A DNA stretch of 64,000 bases from Paracoccus sp. MKU1 (GTDB lineage: Bacteria; Pseudomonadota; Alphaproteobacteria; Rhodobacterales; Rhodobacteraceae). Each line of letters opens with the position of its first letter. The first letter of the stretch is position 1. The stretch is from contig NZ_LLWQ01000220.1 in assembly GCF_001447385.1 (NCBI RefSeq), positions 62,001 through 126,000 of the forward strand, written 5' to 3'. Shown piece after piece: positions 46,675 to 55,027 of this stretch. Below the pieces are notes generated by a model. That model did no database searches. It saw only the letters and a program-made list of their open reading frames with translations, and had not been told where the DNA came from. Both the position numbers and the translations under genes were made by a program.

Positions 46675-47255
46675 GCGGGAAACCGAGGTCGAACACCCGC
46701 ACCGTGGCCATGCTGGCCGGTGTCGTGGTGCTGATGGGCGCGCTGAGCTGGGCGGCGGTGCCGTTCTATTCCTGGTTCTGCAAGGTGACCGGCTTTGCCG
46801 GCACCACCAACGTGGCCGAGGCCGCCTCGGACACGGTGCTGGACGAAAAGATCCGCGTGCGCTTCGACGCCAATGCGGACAGCAATCTCGGCTGGACCTT
46901 CCGGCCGATGCAGCGCGAGATGGAACTGAAGATCGGCGAGAACGCCATCGCCTTCTACGAGGCGGTCAACAATACCGACCAGCCCGTCACCGGCACCGCC
47001 AGCTATAACGTGGCGCCCGATGCCGCCGGCTATTTCTTCAACAAGATCGAATGTTTCTGCTTTACCGAGCAGACCCTGCAACCGGGTGAGCGGGTCGAGA
47101 TGCCGGTCAGCTTCTTCGTCGATGCCGATCTGGTCAATGACCGCGACGCGGGCCGGATCCGCGACATCACCCTGTCCTATACCTTCCACCGGACCGATCC
47201 GCCCGCGCCGAAACAGGCGGCGTTGGACGCGAAAACGGAACCGACCGTAAACTGA
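46671..47255 (+). CDS. ctaG: Cytochrome c oxidase assembly protein CtaG (Cox11)
   Basis: 194 residues. An N-terminal membrane helix (about residues 14-33) is followed by a periplasmic beta-sandwich. The copper-binding cysteines lie in IECFCFTEQTL near residue 127, and a third cysteine is near the membrane (WFCKVTGFAGTT). It delivers copper to CuB of subunit I. The start overlaps the preceding small gene by 4 bases. Confidence 0.96.
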   Translation: MSGKPRSNTRTVAMLAGVVVLMGALSWAAVPFYSWFCKVTGFAGTTNVAEAASDTVLDEKIRVRFDANADSNLGWTFRPMQREMELKIGENAIAFYEAVNNTDQPVTGTASYNVAPDAAGYFFNKIECFCFTEQTLQPGERVEMPVSFFVDADLVNDRDAGRIRDITLSYTFHRTDPPAPKQAALDAKTEPTVN

Positions 47256-47289
47256 GCAACAAGAACCAGCAACAGCCGGGAACGCAGCC

Positions 47290-48114
47290 ATGGCCCATGT
47301 AAAGAACCACGATTATCAGATCCTGCCGCCCTCGATCTGGCCCTTCCTCGGCGCGATCGGCGCCTTCGTGATGCTGACTGGCGCGGTCGCCTGGATGAAG
47401 GGAATCACGGTCCTCGGGCTTCCGGTCGAAGGGCCGTGGATGTTCCTGATCGGTCTGGCCGGCGTGCTCTACACCATGTTCGGATGGTGGGTCGATGTCG
47501 TGAAAGAGGGCGAGTCGGGCGAGCATACCCCGGTGGTGCGCATCGGCCTGCAATACGGCTTCATCCTGTTCATCATGTCCGAGGTGATGTTCTTCGTCGC
47601 CTGGTTCTGGGCCTTCATCAAGAATGCCATGTATCCGATGGGGCCGGACAGCCCGATCAAGGACGGCGTCTGGCCGCCGGAGGGCATCGTCACCTTCGAC
47701 CCCTGGCACCTGCCGCTGATCAACACACTGATCCTGCTGCTCTCGGGCGTCGCGGTGACCTGGGCGCACCACGCCTTCGTGCATGAGGGCGACCGCAAGA
47801 CCACGATCAACGGCCTGATTGTCGCGGTGATCCTGGGCATCTGCTTCACCGGGCTGCAAGCCTATGAATACAGCCACGCCGCCTTCGGCCTGGCCGACAC
47901 GGTCTATGCCGGCACCTTCTACATGGCCACCGGCTTCCATGGCGCCCATGTCATCATCGGCACGATCTTCCTGTTCGTCTGCCTGATCCGGCTGCTCAAG
48001 GGCCAGATGACCCAGCAGCAGCATGTCGGCTTCGAGGCCGCCGCCTGGTACTGGCACTTCGTCGATGTGGTCTGGCTGTTCCTCTTTGTCGTGATCTATA
48101 TCTGGGGCCGCTGA
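47290..48114 (+). CDS. ctaE: Cytochrome c oxidase (aa3) subunit III
   Basis: 274 residues, seven membrane helices. Signature regions include VAWFWAFIKNAMYPMGPDSP near residue 100, VTWAHHAFVHEGDRK near 155 and the conserved FYMATGFHGAHVIIGTIFL near 217. It stabilises subunits I and II and is thought to help oxygen entry. It is followed by a strong terminator at 48132-48167, so surf1 may be read less or from its own promoter. Confidence 0.97.
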   Translation: MAHVKNHDYQILPPSIWPFLGAIGAFVMLTGAVAWMKGITVLGLPVEGPWMFLIGLAGVLYTMFGWWVDVVKEGESGEHTPVVRIGLQYGFILFIMSEVMFFVAWFWAFIKNAMYPMGPDSPIKDGVWPPEGIVTFDPWHLPLINTLILLLSGVAVTWAHHAFVHEGDRKTTINGLIVAVILGICFTGLQAYEYSHAAFGLADTVYAGTFYMATGFHGAHVIIGTIFLFVCLIRLLKGQMTQQQHVGFEAAAWYWHFVDVVWLFLFVVIYIWGR

Positions 48115-48131
48115 TCCCGACAGACATTTCC

Positions 48132-48167
48132 ACGGCGCGGGGCAGATGTTCCCGCGCCGTTTGCTTT
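48132..48167 (+). terminator. Terminator between ctaE and surf1
   Basis: ACGGCGCGGG (48132-48141) pairs with CCCGCGCCGT (48151-48160), 10 bp with a 9-base loop, followed by TTGCTTT. It is well placed to end the ctaC-ctaE transcript. Confidence 0.7.
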
Positions 48168-48179
48168 GGAGGCCCGCCC

Positions 48180-48851
48180 ATGCGCCGTTACCTGTTCCCG
48201 CTGATCCTCGGCGTGCTGGGCTGCGCCATCCTGATCTCGCTGGGCATGTGGCAACTTCAGCGGCTGGACTGGAAAGAGGGGCTGATCGCGCAGATCCAGC
48301 AAAGGATCGAGGGTGCGCCCGTGCCCCTGCCGGCGGCGGTGGACCCGTCGATGAAATACCTGCCGGTGCTGGTCTCTGGCCAGACCACCGGCGAGGAGAT
48401 CGACGTGCTGTCGGGCACGCGCGAGGCGGGCGGCGGCTATCAGGTCGTCTCGGGCTTCGTCACCGATGACGGGCGCAAGATCCTGCTGGACCGCGGCTTC
48501 GTCGATCAGGACCACAAGCGCGATCCGCGCCCGCCGGTGCGGCTGGAGGTGGCGGGCAACCTGCACTGGCCCGACGAGAAGGGCAGCGCCACGCCCGAGC
48601 CCAACCTGGCCGAGAACGTCTGGTTCGCCCGCGACGTGCCCGCCATGGCCGCGCAGCTGGGGACCGAACCGATCCTCGTCGTCGCGGCCGAGGTTCGCGG
48701 CGACGCCCAGGGCGTGCAGCCGATCCCGGTCGCGGTCGAGGGCATTCCGAACAACCACCTGAGCTATGCCGTGCAATGGTTCATGATCGCTGCGGTTTGG
48801 GCAGGGATGACAGTGGCGCTGATCTGGCGTATCAGGCAGCGGCAATTCTAG
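48180..48851 (+). CDS. SURF1-family oxidase assembly protein
   Basis: 223 residues with a membrane helix at each end (about residues 4-22 and 202-219). The conserved heme-proximal segments GMWQLQRLDWKEGL and NNHLSYAVQWFMIA near the C-terminal helix are present. In P. denitrificans this cta-linked copy (Surf1c) serves heme A insertion into the aa3 oxidase. It has a good ribosome-binding site (TTGGAGG). Confidence 0.93.
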   Translation: MRRYLFPLILGVLGCAILISLGMWQLQRLDWKEGLIAQIQQRIEGAPVPLPAAVDPSMKYLPVLVSGQTTGEEIDVLSGTREAGGGYQVVSGFVTDDGRKILLDRGFVDQDHKRDPRPPVRLEVAGNLHWPDEKGSATPEPNLAENVWFARDVPAMAAQLGTEPILVVAAEVRGDAQGVQPIPVAVEGIPNNHLSYAVQWFMIAAVWAGMTVALIWRIRQRQF

Positions 48852-48860
48852 GGGGACGCG

Positions 48861-50249
48861 ATGCGTTACGTTTCGACTCGGGGGCGGGCTCCGGTCCTGG
48901 ACTTCGAACAGGCGATGATGACCGGGCTGGCGCGGGACGGCGGCCTGTATCTGCCCGAGGCGATCCCGATGTTCTCGGCCGAGGAGATCGCCCGCCTCGA
49001 GGGCCTGCCCTATGAGGAGGTCGCGCGGCGCGTCACCAGCCCCTTCGTCGGCGAAAGCTTCAGCGATGCCGAGCTGCGCGATGCCATCGCCCGCGCCTAC
49101 CAGGGCTTCGATCATGTCGCCCGCGCGCCGCTGGTCCAGCTTGCGCCGGGCCATCACCTGCTGGAGCTGTTCCACGGGCCCACCCTGGCCTTCAAGGACT
49201 TCGCCATGCAGCTGATCGGCCAGCTGTTCCAGCTGGCGCTGGCGCGCTCGGGGCAGCGGGTCACGATCCTGGGCGCCACATCGGGCGATACCGGCTCGGC
49301 CGCGATCGAGGCGTTCCGGGGCCTGTCCAACGTCGATGTCTTCATCATGTATCCGCATGGCCGGGTCAGCGAGGTGCAGCGCCGGCAGATGTCCACGCCG
49401 GCCGACGCCAACGTCCACGCGCTGGCGGTGGACGGCACGTTCGACGACTGCCAGGCGCGGCTGAAGGATCTGTTCAACGACCACGATTTCCGGGACACGG
49501 TGGGGCTCGCGGGCGTGAACTCGATCAACTGGGCGCGGGTACTGGCGCAGATCGTCTATTACTTCACCGCCGCCGTCAGCCTGGGCGCGCCGCGGCGCGA
49601 GGTGGATTTCACCGTGCCGACCGGGAATTTCGGCGATGTCTTCGCCGGCTCCATCGCCAAGACCATGGGCCTGCCCATCGGCCGGCTGGTCGTCGCCACC
49701 AACCAGAACGACATCCTGCACCGGGCGCTCAGCAGCGGCGAATACCGCGTCGGCACGGTCGAGCCCTCGATCAGCCCCTCGATGGACATCCAGGTCAGCT
49801 CGAATTTCGAGCGCGCGCTGTGGCTGGCCTATGACCACGACGGCAACGCCGTGTCGCGGCTGATGGAGGAACTGAAATCCGGCGGCTTCGCCATCAGCCA
49901 GGGCGCATTGCAGCAACTGCGCGAGACCTATGTGTCGGGCCGCGCCTCGGAGGCGGAGACCACGGCGATGATCGCCACCATCCGCGAGGAAACGGGCGAG
50001 GTGATCTGCCCGCATACCGCCGTCGCCGTGAAGGTGGCGCGCGAGCACATCCGTCCCGGCGTCCCGATGATCAGCCTTTCGACCGCGCATCCGGCGAAAT
50101 TCCCCGATGCGGTCGAGGCGGCCGTGGGCATCCGCCCGCCTCTGCCGCCGCATATGGCCGACCTGTTCGAGCGAGACGAGCGCATCACCCGTATTGCAAA
50201 CGACGCCGAGGCCATTAAATCGCTGATCCTTGAACGGAGAACAGCTTGA
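48861..50249 (+). CDS. thrC: Threonine synthase
   Basis: 462 residues, PLP enzyme converting O-phosphohomoserine to threonine. The PLP lysine is in TLAFKDFAMQ near residue 110, and the phosphate-binding loop is GATSGDTGSAA. It is the long (type II) bacterial form with an N-terminal TYSTRGR-like segment (YVSTRGRAP). Its TGA stop overlaps the TTG start of the M16 peptidase gene. Confidence 0.96.
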   Translation: MRYVSTRGRAPVLDFEQAMMTGLARDGGLYLPEAIPMFSAEEIARLEGLPYEEVARRVTSPFVGESFSDAELRDAIARAYQGFDHVARAPLVQLAPGHHLLELFHGPTLAFKDFAMQLIGQLFQLALARSGQRVTILGATSGDTGSAAIEAFRGLSNVDVFIMYPHGRVSEVQRRQMSTPADANVHALAVDGTFDDCQARLKDLFNDHDFRDTVGLAGVNSINWARVLAQIVYYFTAAVSLGAPRREVDFTVPTGNFGDVFAGSIAKTMGLPIGRLVVATNQNDILHRALSSGEYRVGTVEPSISPSMDIQVSSNFERALWLAYDHDGNAVSRLMEELKSGGFAISQGALQQLRETYVSGRASEAETTAMIATIREETGEVICPHTAVAVKVAREHIRPGVPMISLSTAHPAKFPDAVEAAVGIRPPLPPHMADLFERDERITRIANDAEAIKSLILERRTA

Positions 50250-51511
50250 ATCAGATCCGCATCAGCACCCTGCCCAACGGGCTGCGCGTCGTCAGCCGCG
50301 ACATGCCCGGCCTGCATTCCGCCGCCATCGGCATCTGGGTCAATGCCGGCTGCCGCGACGAGCGCGCCGAGCAGAACGGCATCGCCCATTTCCTGGAGCA
50401 TATGGCCTTCAAGGGCACGGCGCGGCGCAGCGCGCTGGAAATCGTCGAGTCGATCGAGAATGTCGGCGGCTATATCAACGCCTATACCTCGCGCGACGTG
50501 ACCTCCTATTACGCGCGGGTGCTGGCGGGGGACGTGGAACTGGCGTTGGACGTCATTTCGGACATCGTGATGAACCCCGTGTTCGACCAGCGCGAGATCG
50601 AGGTCGAGCGCGGCGTGATCCTGCAAGAGATCGGCCAGGCGCTGGACACGCCCGACGACGTGATCTTCGACTGGCTGCAAGAGGCGGCCTATCCCGACCA
50701 GCCCATGGGCCGCACCATCCTGGGCCCGGCCGAGCGGGTCAGCCGTTTCGACCGCGCCGACCTGTCCGGCTTCATCGGTGAGCATTACGGCCCGGAACGC
50801 ATGATCATCGCCGCCGCCGGTGCGGTGGATCACGACCGCATCCTGCGTCAGGTCGAGGCGATCTTCGGCGGTCTCGCCGCCCGCAAGCTGACCACGCGCG
50901 AGCCCGCCCGCTGGCAGGGCGCCGAGGCGCGCCGCGTCAAGGGGCTGGAGCAGGCACATTTCGCGCTGGCCTTCGAGGGGCCGGGCTATCAGGCGCCGGA
51001 TTTCTATGCCGCGCAGATCTGGACCTCGGCGCTGGGGGGCGGCATGTCCTCGCGCCTGTTCCAGAAGCTGCGCGAGGAAAAGGGCCTGTGCTATTCGATC
51101 TTCGCGCAAAGCGGTTTCCACGACGATACCGGCATGGTGACGATCTATGCCGGCACCTCGGGCGAGCAGATCGCCGACCTGGCGATGCTGACCGTGGACG
51201 AGCTGAAACGCTCGGCCGAGGACATGACCGAGGCCGAGGTGGCCCGCGCGCGTGCGCAGCTCAAGGCCGGGCTGCTGATGGGGCTGGAAAGCCCGACGGG
51301 CCAGGCCGAGCGCATGGCGCGCTCGCTCTCGATCTGGGGCCGGGTGCCCGATCCCGCCGAGGTGGCCGAGCGCATCGACGCCGTGACCGTCGCCCATATC
51401 CGCGCCCATGCCGAGCATCTGATCGCCCATGCCCGCCCGGCTTTGGCGCTTTACGGGCCGGTGGCCGGGGCGCCGACGCGCGAGGTTCTGGCCGAAAGGC
51501 TTGCCGCCTGA
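50246..51511 (+). CDS. M16-family zinc peptidase (processing peptidase-like)
   Basis: 421 residues from an unusual TTG start at 50246 (overlapping the thrC stop; GGAGA site six bases upstream). No closer ATG gives a full N-terminus. The inverted zinc motif HFLEHMAFKGT (HxxEH) is near residue 50, and the third ligand is around EIEVERGVILQEI. The second half is the inactive pseudo-repeat. Bacterial members resemble mitochondrial processing peptidase beta. Substrates are unknown. Confidence 0.92.
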   Translation: MNQIRISTLPNGLRVVSRDMPGLHSAAIGIWVNAGCRDERAEQNGIAHFLEHMAFKGTARRSALEIVESIENVGGYINAYTSRDVTSYYARVLAGDVELALDVISDIVMNPVFDQREIEVERGVILQEIGQALDTPDDVIFDWLQEAAYPDQPMGRTILGPAERVSRFDRADLSGFIGEHYGPERMIIAAAGAVDHDRILRQVEAIFGGLAARKLTTREPARWQGAEARRVKGLEQAHFALAFEGPGYQAPDFYAAQIWTSALGGGMSSRLFQKLREEKGLCYSIFAQSGFHDDTGMVTIYAGTSGEQIADLAMLTVDELKRSAEDMTEAEVARARAQLKAGLLMGLESPTGQAERMARSLSIWGRVPDPAEVAERIDAVTVAHIRAHAEHLIAHARPALALYGPVAGAPTREVLAERLAA

Positions 51512-52092
51512 TGTTTTCGCGCCGCCGTCCGCCGCGCCTGGAAACCGAGCGGATGGTGCTGCGCCTGCCGGCGCATGCGGATTTCGGGTCCTGGGTGGCG
51601 CTGCGCGTCGAAAGTCGCGCCTTCCTGACCCCGTGGGAGCCGGTCTGGGCGCCCGATCACCTGACCAAGCGCAGCTTCACCAACCGGGTCTATTGGGCGC
51701 AGCGCGCCAGCCGCAACGGCACGGCGCTGCCCTTGTTCCTGATCCGGCGCGACGGCACGTTTTTGGGCGCGATCACGCTGGACAACATCCGCCGCGGCCC
51801 GGCGCAATCGGCGACCATCGGCTATTGGATCGGCCAGCCCTTCGCCCGGCAGGGCTATATGCGCGAGGCTATCGGAACCCTGGTGCAGCACGCATTCGGC
51901 GAGATGGACCTGAGCCGGATCGAGGCTGCCTGTCTGCCCGAGAACACCCCCTCTCGCGGGGTGCTGGAACGTTCCGGGTTCAAGTATGAAGGCGTGGCGC
52001 AAAGCTATCTGCAAATCAACGGCCGCTGGCGCAACCATGTGCTCTACGCCAACCTGCGCCACGACCGGCGCGGCAAGACCGAGGTGCGCTGA
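51511..52092 (+). CDS. GNAT acetyltransferase, RimJ-like
   Basis: 193 residues; starts in a TGATG overlap with the M16 peptidase stop. RimJ-type features are LETERMVLRLP at the N-terminus, the acetyl-CoA loop GQPFARQGYMREA near residue 115, and ENTPSRGVLERSGFKYEGV near the C-terminus. It probably N-acetylates a ribosomal or other protein terminus. It is part of the thrC-M16-GNAT string found in related genomes. Confidence 0.88.
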   Translation: MFSRRRPPRLETERMVLRLPAHADFGSWVALRVESRAFLTPWEPVWAPDHLTKRSFTNRVYWAQRASRNGTALPLFLIRRDGTFLGAITLDNIRRGPAQSATIGYWIGQPFARQGYMREAIGTLVQHAFGEMDLSRIEAACLPENTPSRGVLERSGFKYEGVAQSYLQINGRWRNHVLYANLRHDRRGKTEVR

Positions 52093-53492
52093 TGCTGAAT
52101 CCCGCCGATGACAGCCTGGCCGCGACGCTGCCCGACGGCGTGCTGCGCGAGGTGACCCCCGCCTATCTGGAGGAACCGCGCGGGCGCTATCTCGGCCGGG
52201 CGGGGTTGGTCGCCGCGCCGCGCAGCACGGATGAGGTCGCCGCCGTGGTCCGCGCCTGCGCCGAGGCCCGCGTCGCCATCGTGCCGCGCGGCGGCGGCAC
52301 CGGGCTGGTTGCGGGCCAGGTGATGCCCGAGGGGCCGCCGCCGCTGATCCTGTCGCTGGAACGGATGACCGCATTGCGCGGCATCTGGCCCGAGGAGAAC
52401 GTGCTGGTGGCCGAGTCCGGCATGACCCTGCAAGCCGTGCGCGACGCGGCCGAGGCTGCGGGCCGGCTGTTCCCGCTGTCGCTGGCGAGCCAGGGCACGG
52501 CGGCTATCGGCGGTTGCCTGGCGACCAATGCCGGCGGCGTCACCGCGCTGCGCTATGGCACGGCCCGCGCGCTGTGCCTGGGCATCGAGGCGGTGCTGCC
52601 CGACGGCTCGGTCGTCCACGACCTGAAGCGGCTGCGCAAGGACAATACCGGCTACGACCTGCGCGACCTGCTGATCGGGGCCGAAGGCACGCTGGGCATC
52701 GTCACCGCGGCCAGCCTCAAGCTGGTGGTGCCGCCGCCGGGGATCGGCACCGCCATGCTTCAGGTGCCCTCGCCCGAGGCGGCGCTGACGCTCTTGTCGC
52801 TGGCCGAGGGGCGCATGGCCGGCGGCGTCACCGCCTTCGAGCTGATCGGCGGGCAGGGGCTGGCCTTCCTGGCCGAAATGCTGCCCGAGATCCGCCAGCC
52901 CTTGCCCGGCGCGGAATGGTCGGTGCTGATCGAGGTCGGCCTGCCCGAGGGACTGGCCCCCGAGGCGGCGCTGGAGGGGCTGCTGGTGGACGCCATGGAG
53001 CGCGGCCTGGTCACCGACGGTGTGATCGCGCAATCGGGGGCGCAGGCGGCCGGTTTCTGGCACCTGCGCGAACATATCCCCGAGGCGAACCGCCGCATCG
53101 GCGCCGTCGCCAGCCACGACATCAGCCTGCCGCTGTCGGAAATCGCCGGCTTCATCCGCGATGCCGGCGAGCGGCTTGCGGGCGAGGGGGTGCGGATCAA
53201 CTGTTTCGGCCATCTGGGCGACGGCAACTTGCATTACAACCTGTTCCCGGCGCCGGGCCGCAATCGCGCGGATTACGACGACCGGCGCAAGGCGCTGTCG
53301 CAACTGGTGCATCAGATGGTGGTGGATCGCGGCGGTTCCTTCTCGGCCGAGCACGGGGTCGGGCGGCTGAAGACCGGCGATCTGGCACGCTGGGGCGATC
53401 CGGCGCGGCTCAAGGCGATGCGGGCGATCAAGGCCACGCTGGACCCGCTGGGCATCATGAATCCGGGCGTGGTGCTTTCAGCAGCGGGCTGA
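52092..53492 (+). CDS. FAD-linked 2-hydroxyacid oxidase/dehydrogenase (GlcD/D-lactate type)
   Basis: 466 residues. The N-terminal FAD-binding domain has PRGGGTGLVAGQV near residue 63 and a covalent-FAD-free PCMH fold, with DLRDLLIGAEGTLGIVTAA near residue 190. The C-terminal FAD-oxidase domain carries HLGDGNLHYNLF and EHGVGRLK with metal and substrate histidines. Likely substrates are D-lactate, glycolate or D-2-hydroxyglutarate; the sequence does not decide. It overlaps the last codons of the convergent LysR gene. Confidence 0.88.
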   Translation: MLNPADDSLAATLPDGVLREVTPAYLEEPRGRYLGRAGLVAAPRSTDEVAAVVRACAEARVAIVPRGGGTGLVAGQVMPEGPPPLILSLERMTALRGIWPEENVLVAESGMTLQAVRDAAEAAGRLFPLSLASQGTAAIGGCLATNAGGVTALRYGTARALCLGIEAVLPDGSVVHDLKRLRKDNTGYDLRDLLIGAEGTLGIVTAASLKLVVPPPGIGTAMLQVPSPEAALTLLSLAEGRMAGGVTAFELIGGQGLAFLAEMLPEIRQPLPGAEWSVLIEVGLPEGLAPEAALEGLLVDAMERGLVTDGVIAQSGAQAAGFWHLREHIPEANRRIGAVASHDISLPLSEIAGFIRDAGERLAGEGVRINCFGHLGDGNLHYNLFPAPGRNRADYDDRRKALSQLVHQMVVDRGGSFSAEHGVGRLKTGDLARWGDPARLKAMRAIKATLDPLGIMNPGVVLSAAG

Positions 53493-54366
53493 GCGCCGTC
53501 CGCAGGTGGTCCAGATAGGCCGAGAGCCGCGGCGGCATGAAGGGCTGCGGCAGGTAAAGCGCCTGGATATCCAGCTGCGGCCGCAGGAAATCCGGCAGCA
53601 GCCGTTGCAGCCGGCCCTGGGCCACGTCCTGCGCCACGACGAAGCTGGGGATCAGCGCCACGCCCTCGCCCTCCAGCACCAGTTGCCGCACGGCCTGGGC
53701 GCTGTTCACGGTGATGCGGCCGGGCAGGGGGATGCTGACCGCCTTGCCCTCGATCAGGAAGATCGCCCGGCCGGGATTCTGCGTATTGCTGTCGCGGATG
53801 TTCACATGCTCGCGTAGGTCCTCGGGGCGGGCGGGGCGCGGATGCCTGTCCAGATAGGCGGGGCTCGCCACCGCCCAGGCCTCGGCCTGGCCGATGCGGC
53901 GGGCGATCAGGCTGGAATCGGCAAGCTGGCCGATGCGTAGCGCCAGGTCGAAGCCCTCGGCCGCCAGATCGACATAGCGGTCGGTCAGGTTCAGGTCGAT
54001 CTCGATCCCCGGATGGCCGGCGGTGAAGTCTCGGGTCAGGGTGGTGGCGAACATCTCGCCGAAGGCCACCGGGGCGGTGAGGCGCAGCCGCCCGGTCAGG
54101 ACGCCTTCCTCGGCATGGGCCTGGGCGTCGAGTTCCTCGACCGCCGCCAGCACCCGGCGCGCCGCCGAAAGGTAACGCTCGCCCGCGGGGGTCAGCGACA
54201 GGGCGCGGGTGGTGCGGTTCAGCAGCGTGATGCCCTGCTGCCCCTCCAGCGCCGCGACATATTTGCTGACCAGCTTGTTCGAGATCCCCAGCCGCTCGCC
54301 CGCCCGGGTGAACGAGCCGGCATCGACCACGGCGACAAAGGCGCGGATGCCGTCGATCCTGTCCAT
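53455..54366 (-). CDS. LysR-family transcriptional regulator
   Basis: 303 residues from the ATG at 54366 (MDRIDGIRAF). The DNA-binding domain covers residues 1-60 (GISNKLVSKYVAALEGQQGI), and the substrate-binding domain includes AVASPAYLDRH, RDSNTQNPGR and ALIPSFVVAQDV. Its 3' end overlaps the FAD-oxidase gene by 38 bases (convergent). It is divergent from the DoxX gene with a palindrome between them (54388-54405), so DoxX is the likely target. Confidence 0.9.
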   Translation of the reverse strand: MDRIDGIRAFVAVVDAGSFTRAGERLGISNKLVSKYVAALEGQQGITLLNRTTRALSLTPAGERYLSAARRVLAAVEELDAQAHAEEGVLTGRLRLTAPVAFGEMFATTLTRDFTAGHPGIEIDLNLTDRYVDLAAEGFDLALRIGQLADSSLIARRIGQAEAWAVASPAYLDRHPRPARPEDLREHVNIRDSNTQNPGRAIFLIEGKAVSIPLPGRITVNSAQAVRQLVLEGEGVALIPSFVVAQDVAQGRLQRLLPDFLRPQLDIQALYLPQPFMPPRLSAYLDHLRTALSPLLKAPRPDS

Positions 54367-54387
54367 TCCATCCTCGAATTGGCGATA

Positions 54388-54405
54388 ATATTTCCATAAA
54401 TATGG
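54388..54405. promoter_or_regulatory. Palindromic operator in the LysR-DoxX gap
   Basis: ATATTT (54388-54393) and AAATAT (54398-54403) are perfect inverted arms around CCAT, and the overlapping CCATA/TATGG pair (54394-54405) is also palindromic. It has the AT-rich form of a LysR-type site and lies between the divergent starts (22 bases before the LysR ATG, 72 bases before doxX). Confidence 0.5.
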
Positions 54406-54477
54406 CAATTTTCGCGACAATCGCCAAGGGCTATCTGTCGGGCAACGAACACGCGAACAGTTGCAAGGAAACACATC

Positions 54478-54903
54478 ATGACCGACCTTAGCCAAAGCGC
54501 CCCGGCCCTGGCCGAGCGCAATGCCGATATCGCCGCCTTCATCCTGCGGGTCTCGACCGGGATCTGGTTCCTGGTCCACGGCCTGATCAAGCTGCTGGTC
54601 TTCACGCCCTCGGGCACCGCCGGCTATTTCCAGTCTATCGGCCTGCCGGGCATCCTTGGCCCGCTGACCATGCTGGCCGAGATCCTGGGCGGGCTGGCGC
54701 TGATCGCCGGCATCTTTACCCGGCAGGTCGCCCTGGCGCTGGCCGCCGTGCTGCTGGGCGCGGCCTGGTTCGGCCATGGCGGCGCGGGCTTCACCTTCAG
54801 CAATCCGGGTGGCGGCTGGGAATATCCGGTGCTCTGGGCCGTGACCATGGTGTCGCTGGCATTGCTGGGCGACGGGGCCTGGTCGGTGGGCCGGCGCCAC
54901 TGA
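54478..54903 (+). CDS. DoxX-family membrane protein
   Basis: 141 residues, four membrane helices. The family core is ILRVSTGIWFLVHGLIKLL near residue 20 and GLPGILGPLTMLAEILGGLALIAG near residue 60. DoxX proteins are linked to thiol redox and oxidative-stress membrane systems, but this member's partner is not clear. It is divergent from the LysR gene and ends at a terminator (54928-54953). Confidence 0.87.
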   Translation: MTDLSQSAPALAERNADIAAFILRVSTGIWFLVHGLIKLLVFTPSGTAGYFQSIGLPGILGPLTMLAEILGGLALIAGIFTRQVALALAAVLLGAAWFGHGGAGFTFSNPGGGWEYPVLWAVTMVSLALLGDGAWSVGRRH

Positions 54904-54927
54904 TCCCGCGCGAAACGATCTTGCGAC

Positions 54928-54953
54928 GGCCGGCCCTTGGGCCGGCCTTTCCT
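54928..54953 (+). terminator. Terminator after the DoxX gene
   Basis: GGCCGGC and GCCGGCC pair around CCTTGG, followed by TTTCCTT, 25 bases past the DoxX stop. Confidence 0.7.
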
Positions 54954-55027
54954 TGCGTGCATGGCAGGGTTGATTTGTCAGTTCTGCACGATGCCTCTAA
55001 TCCTCGCGGGAGTTGAGGGAGACAGCC

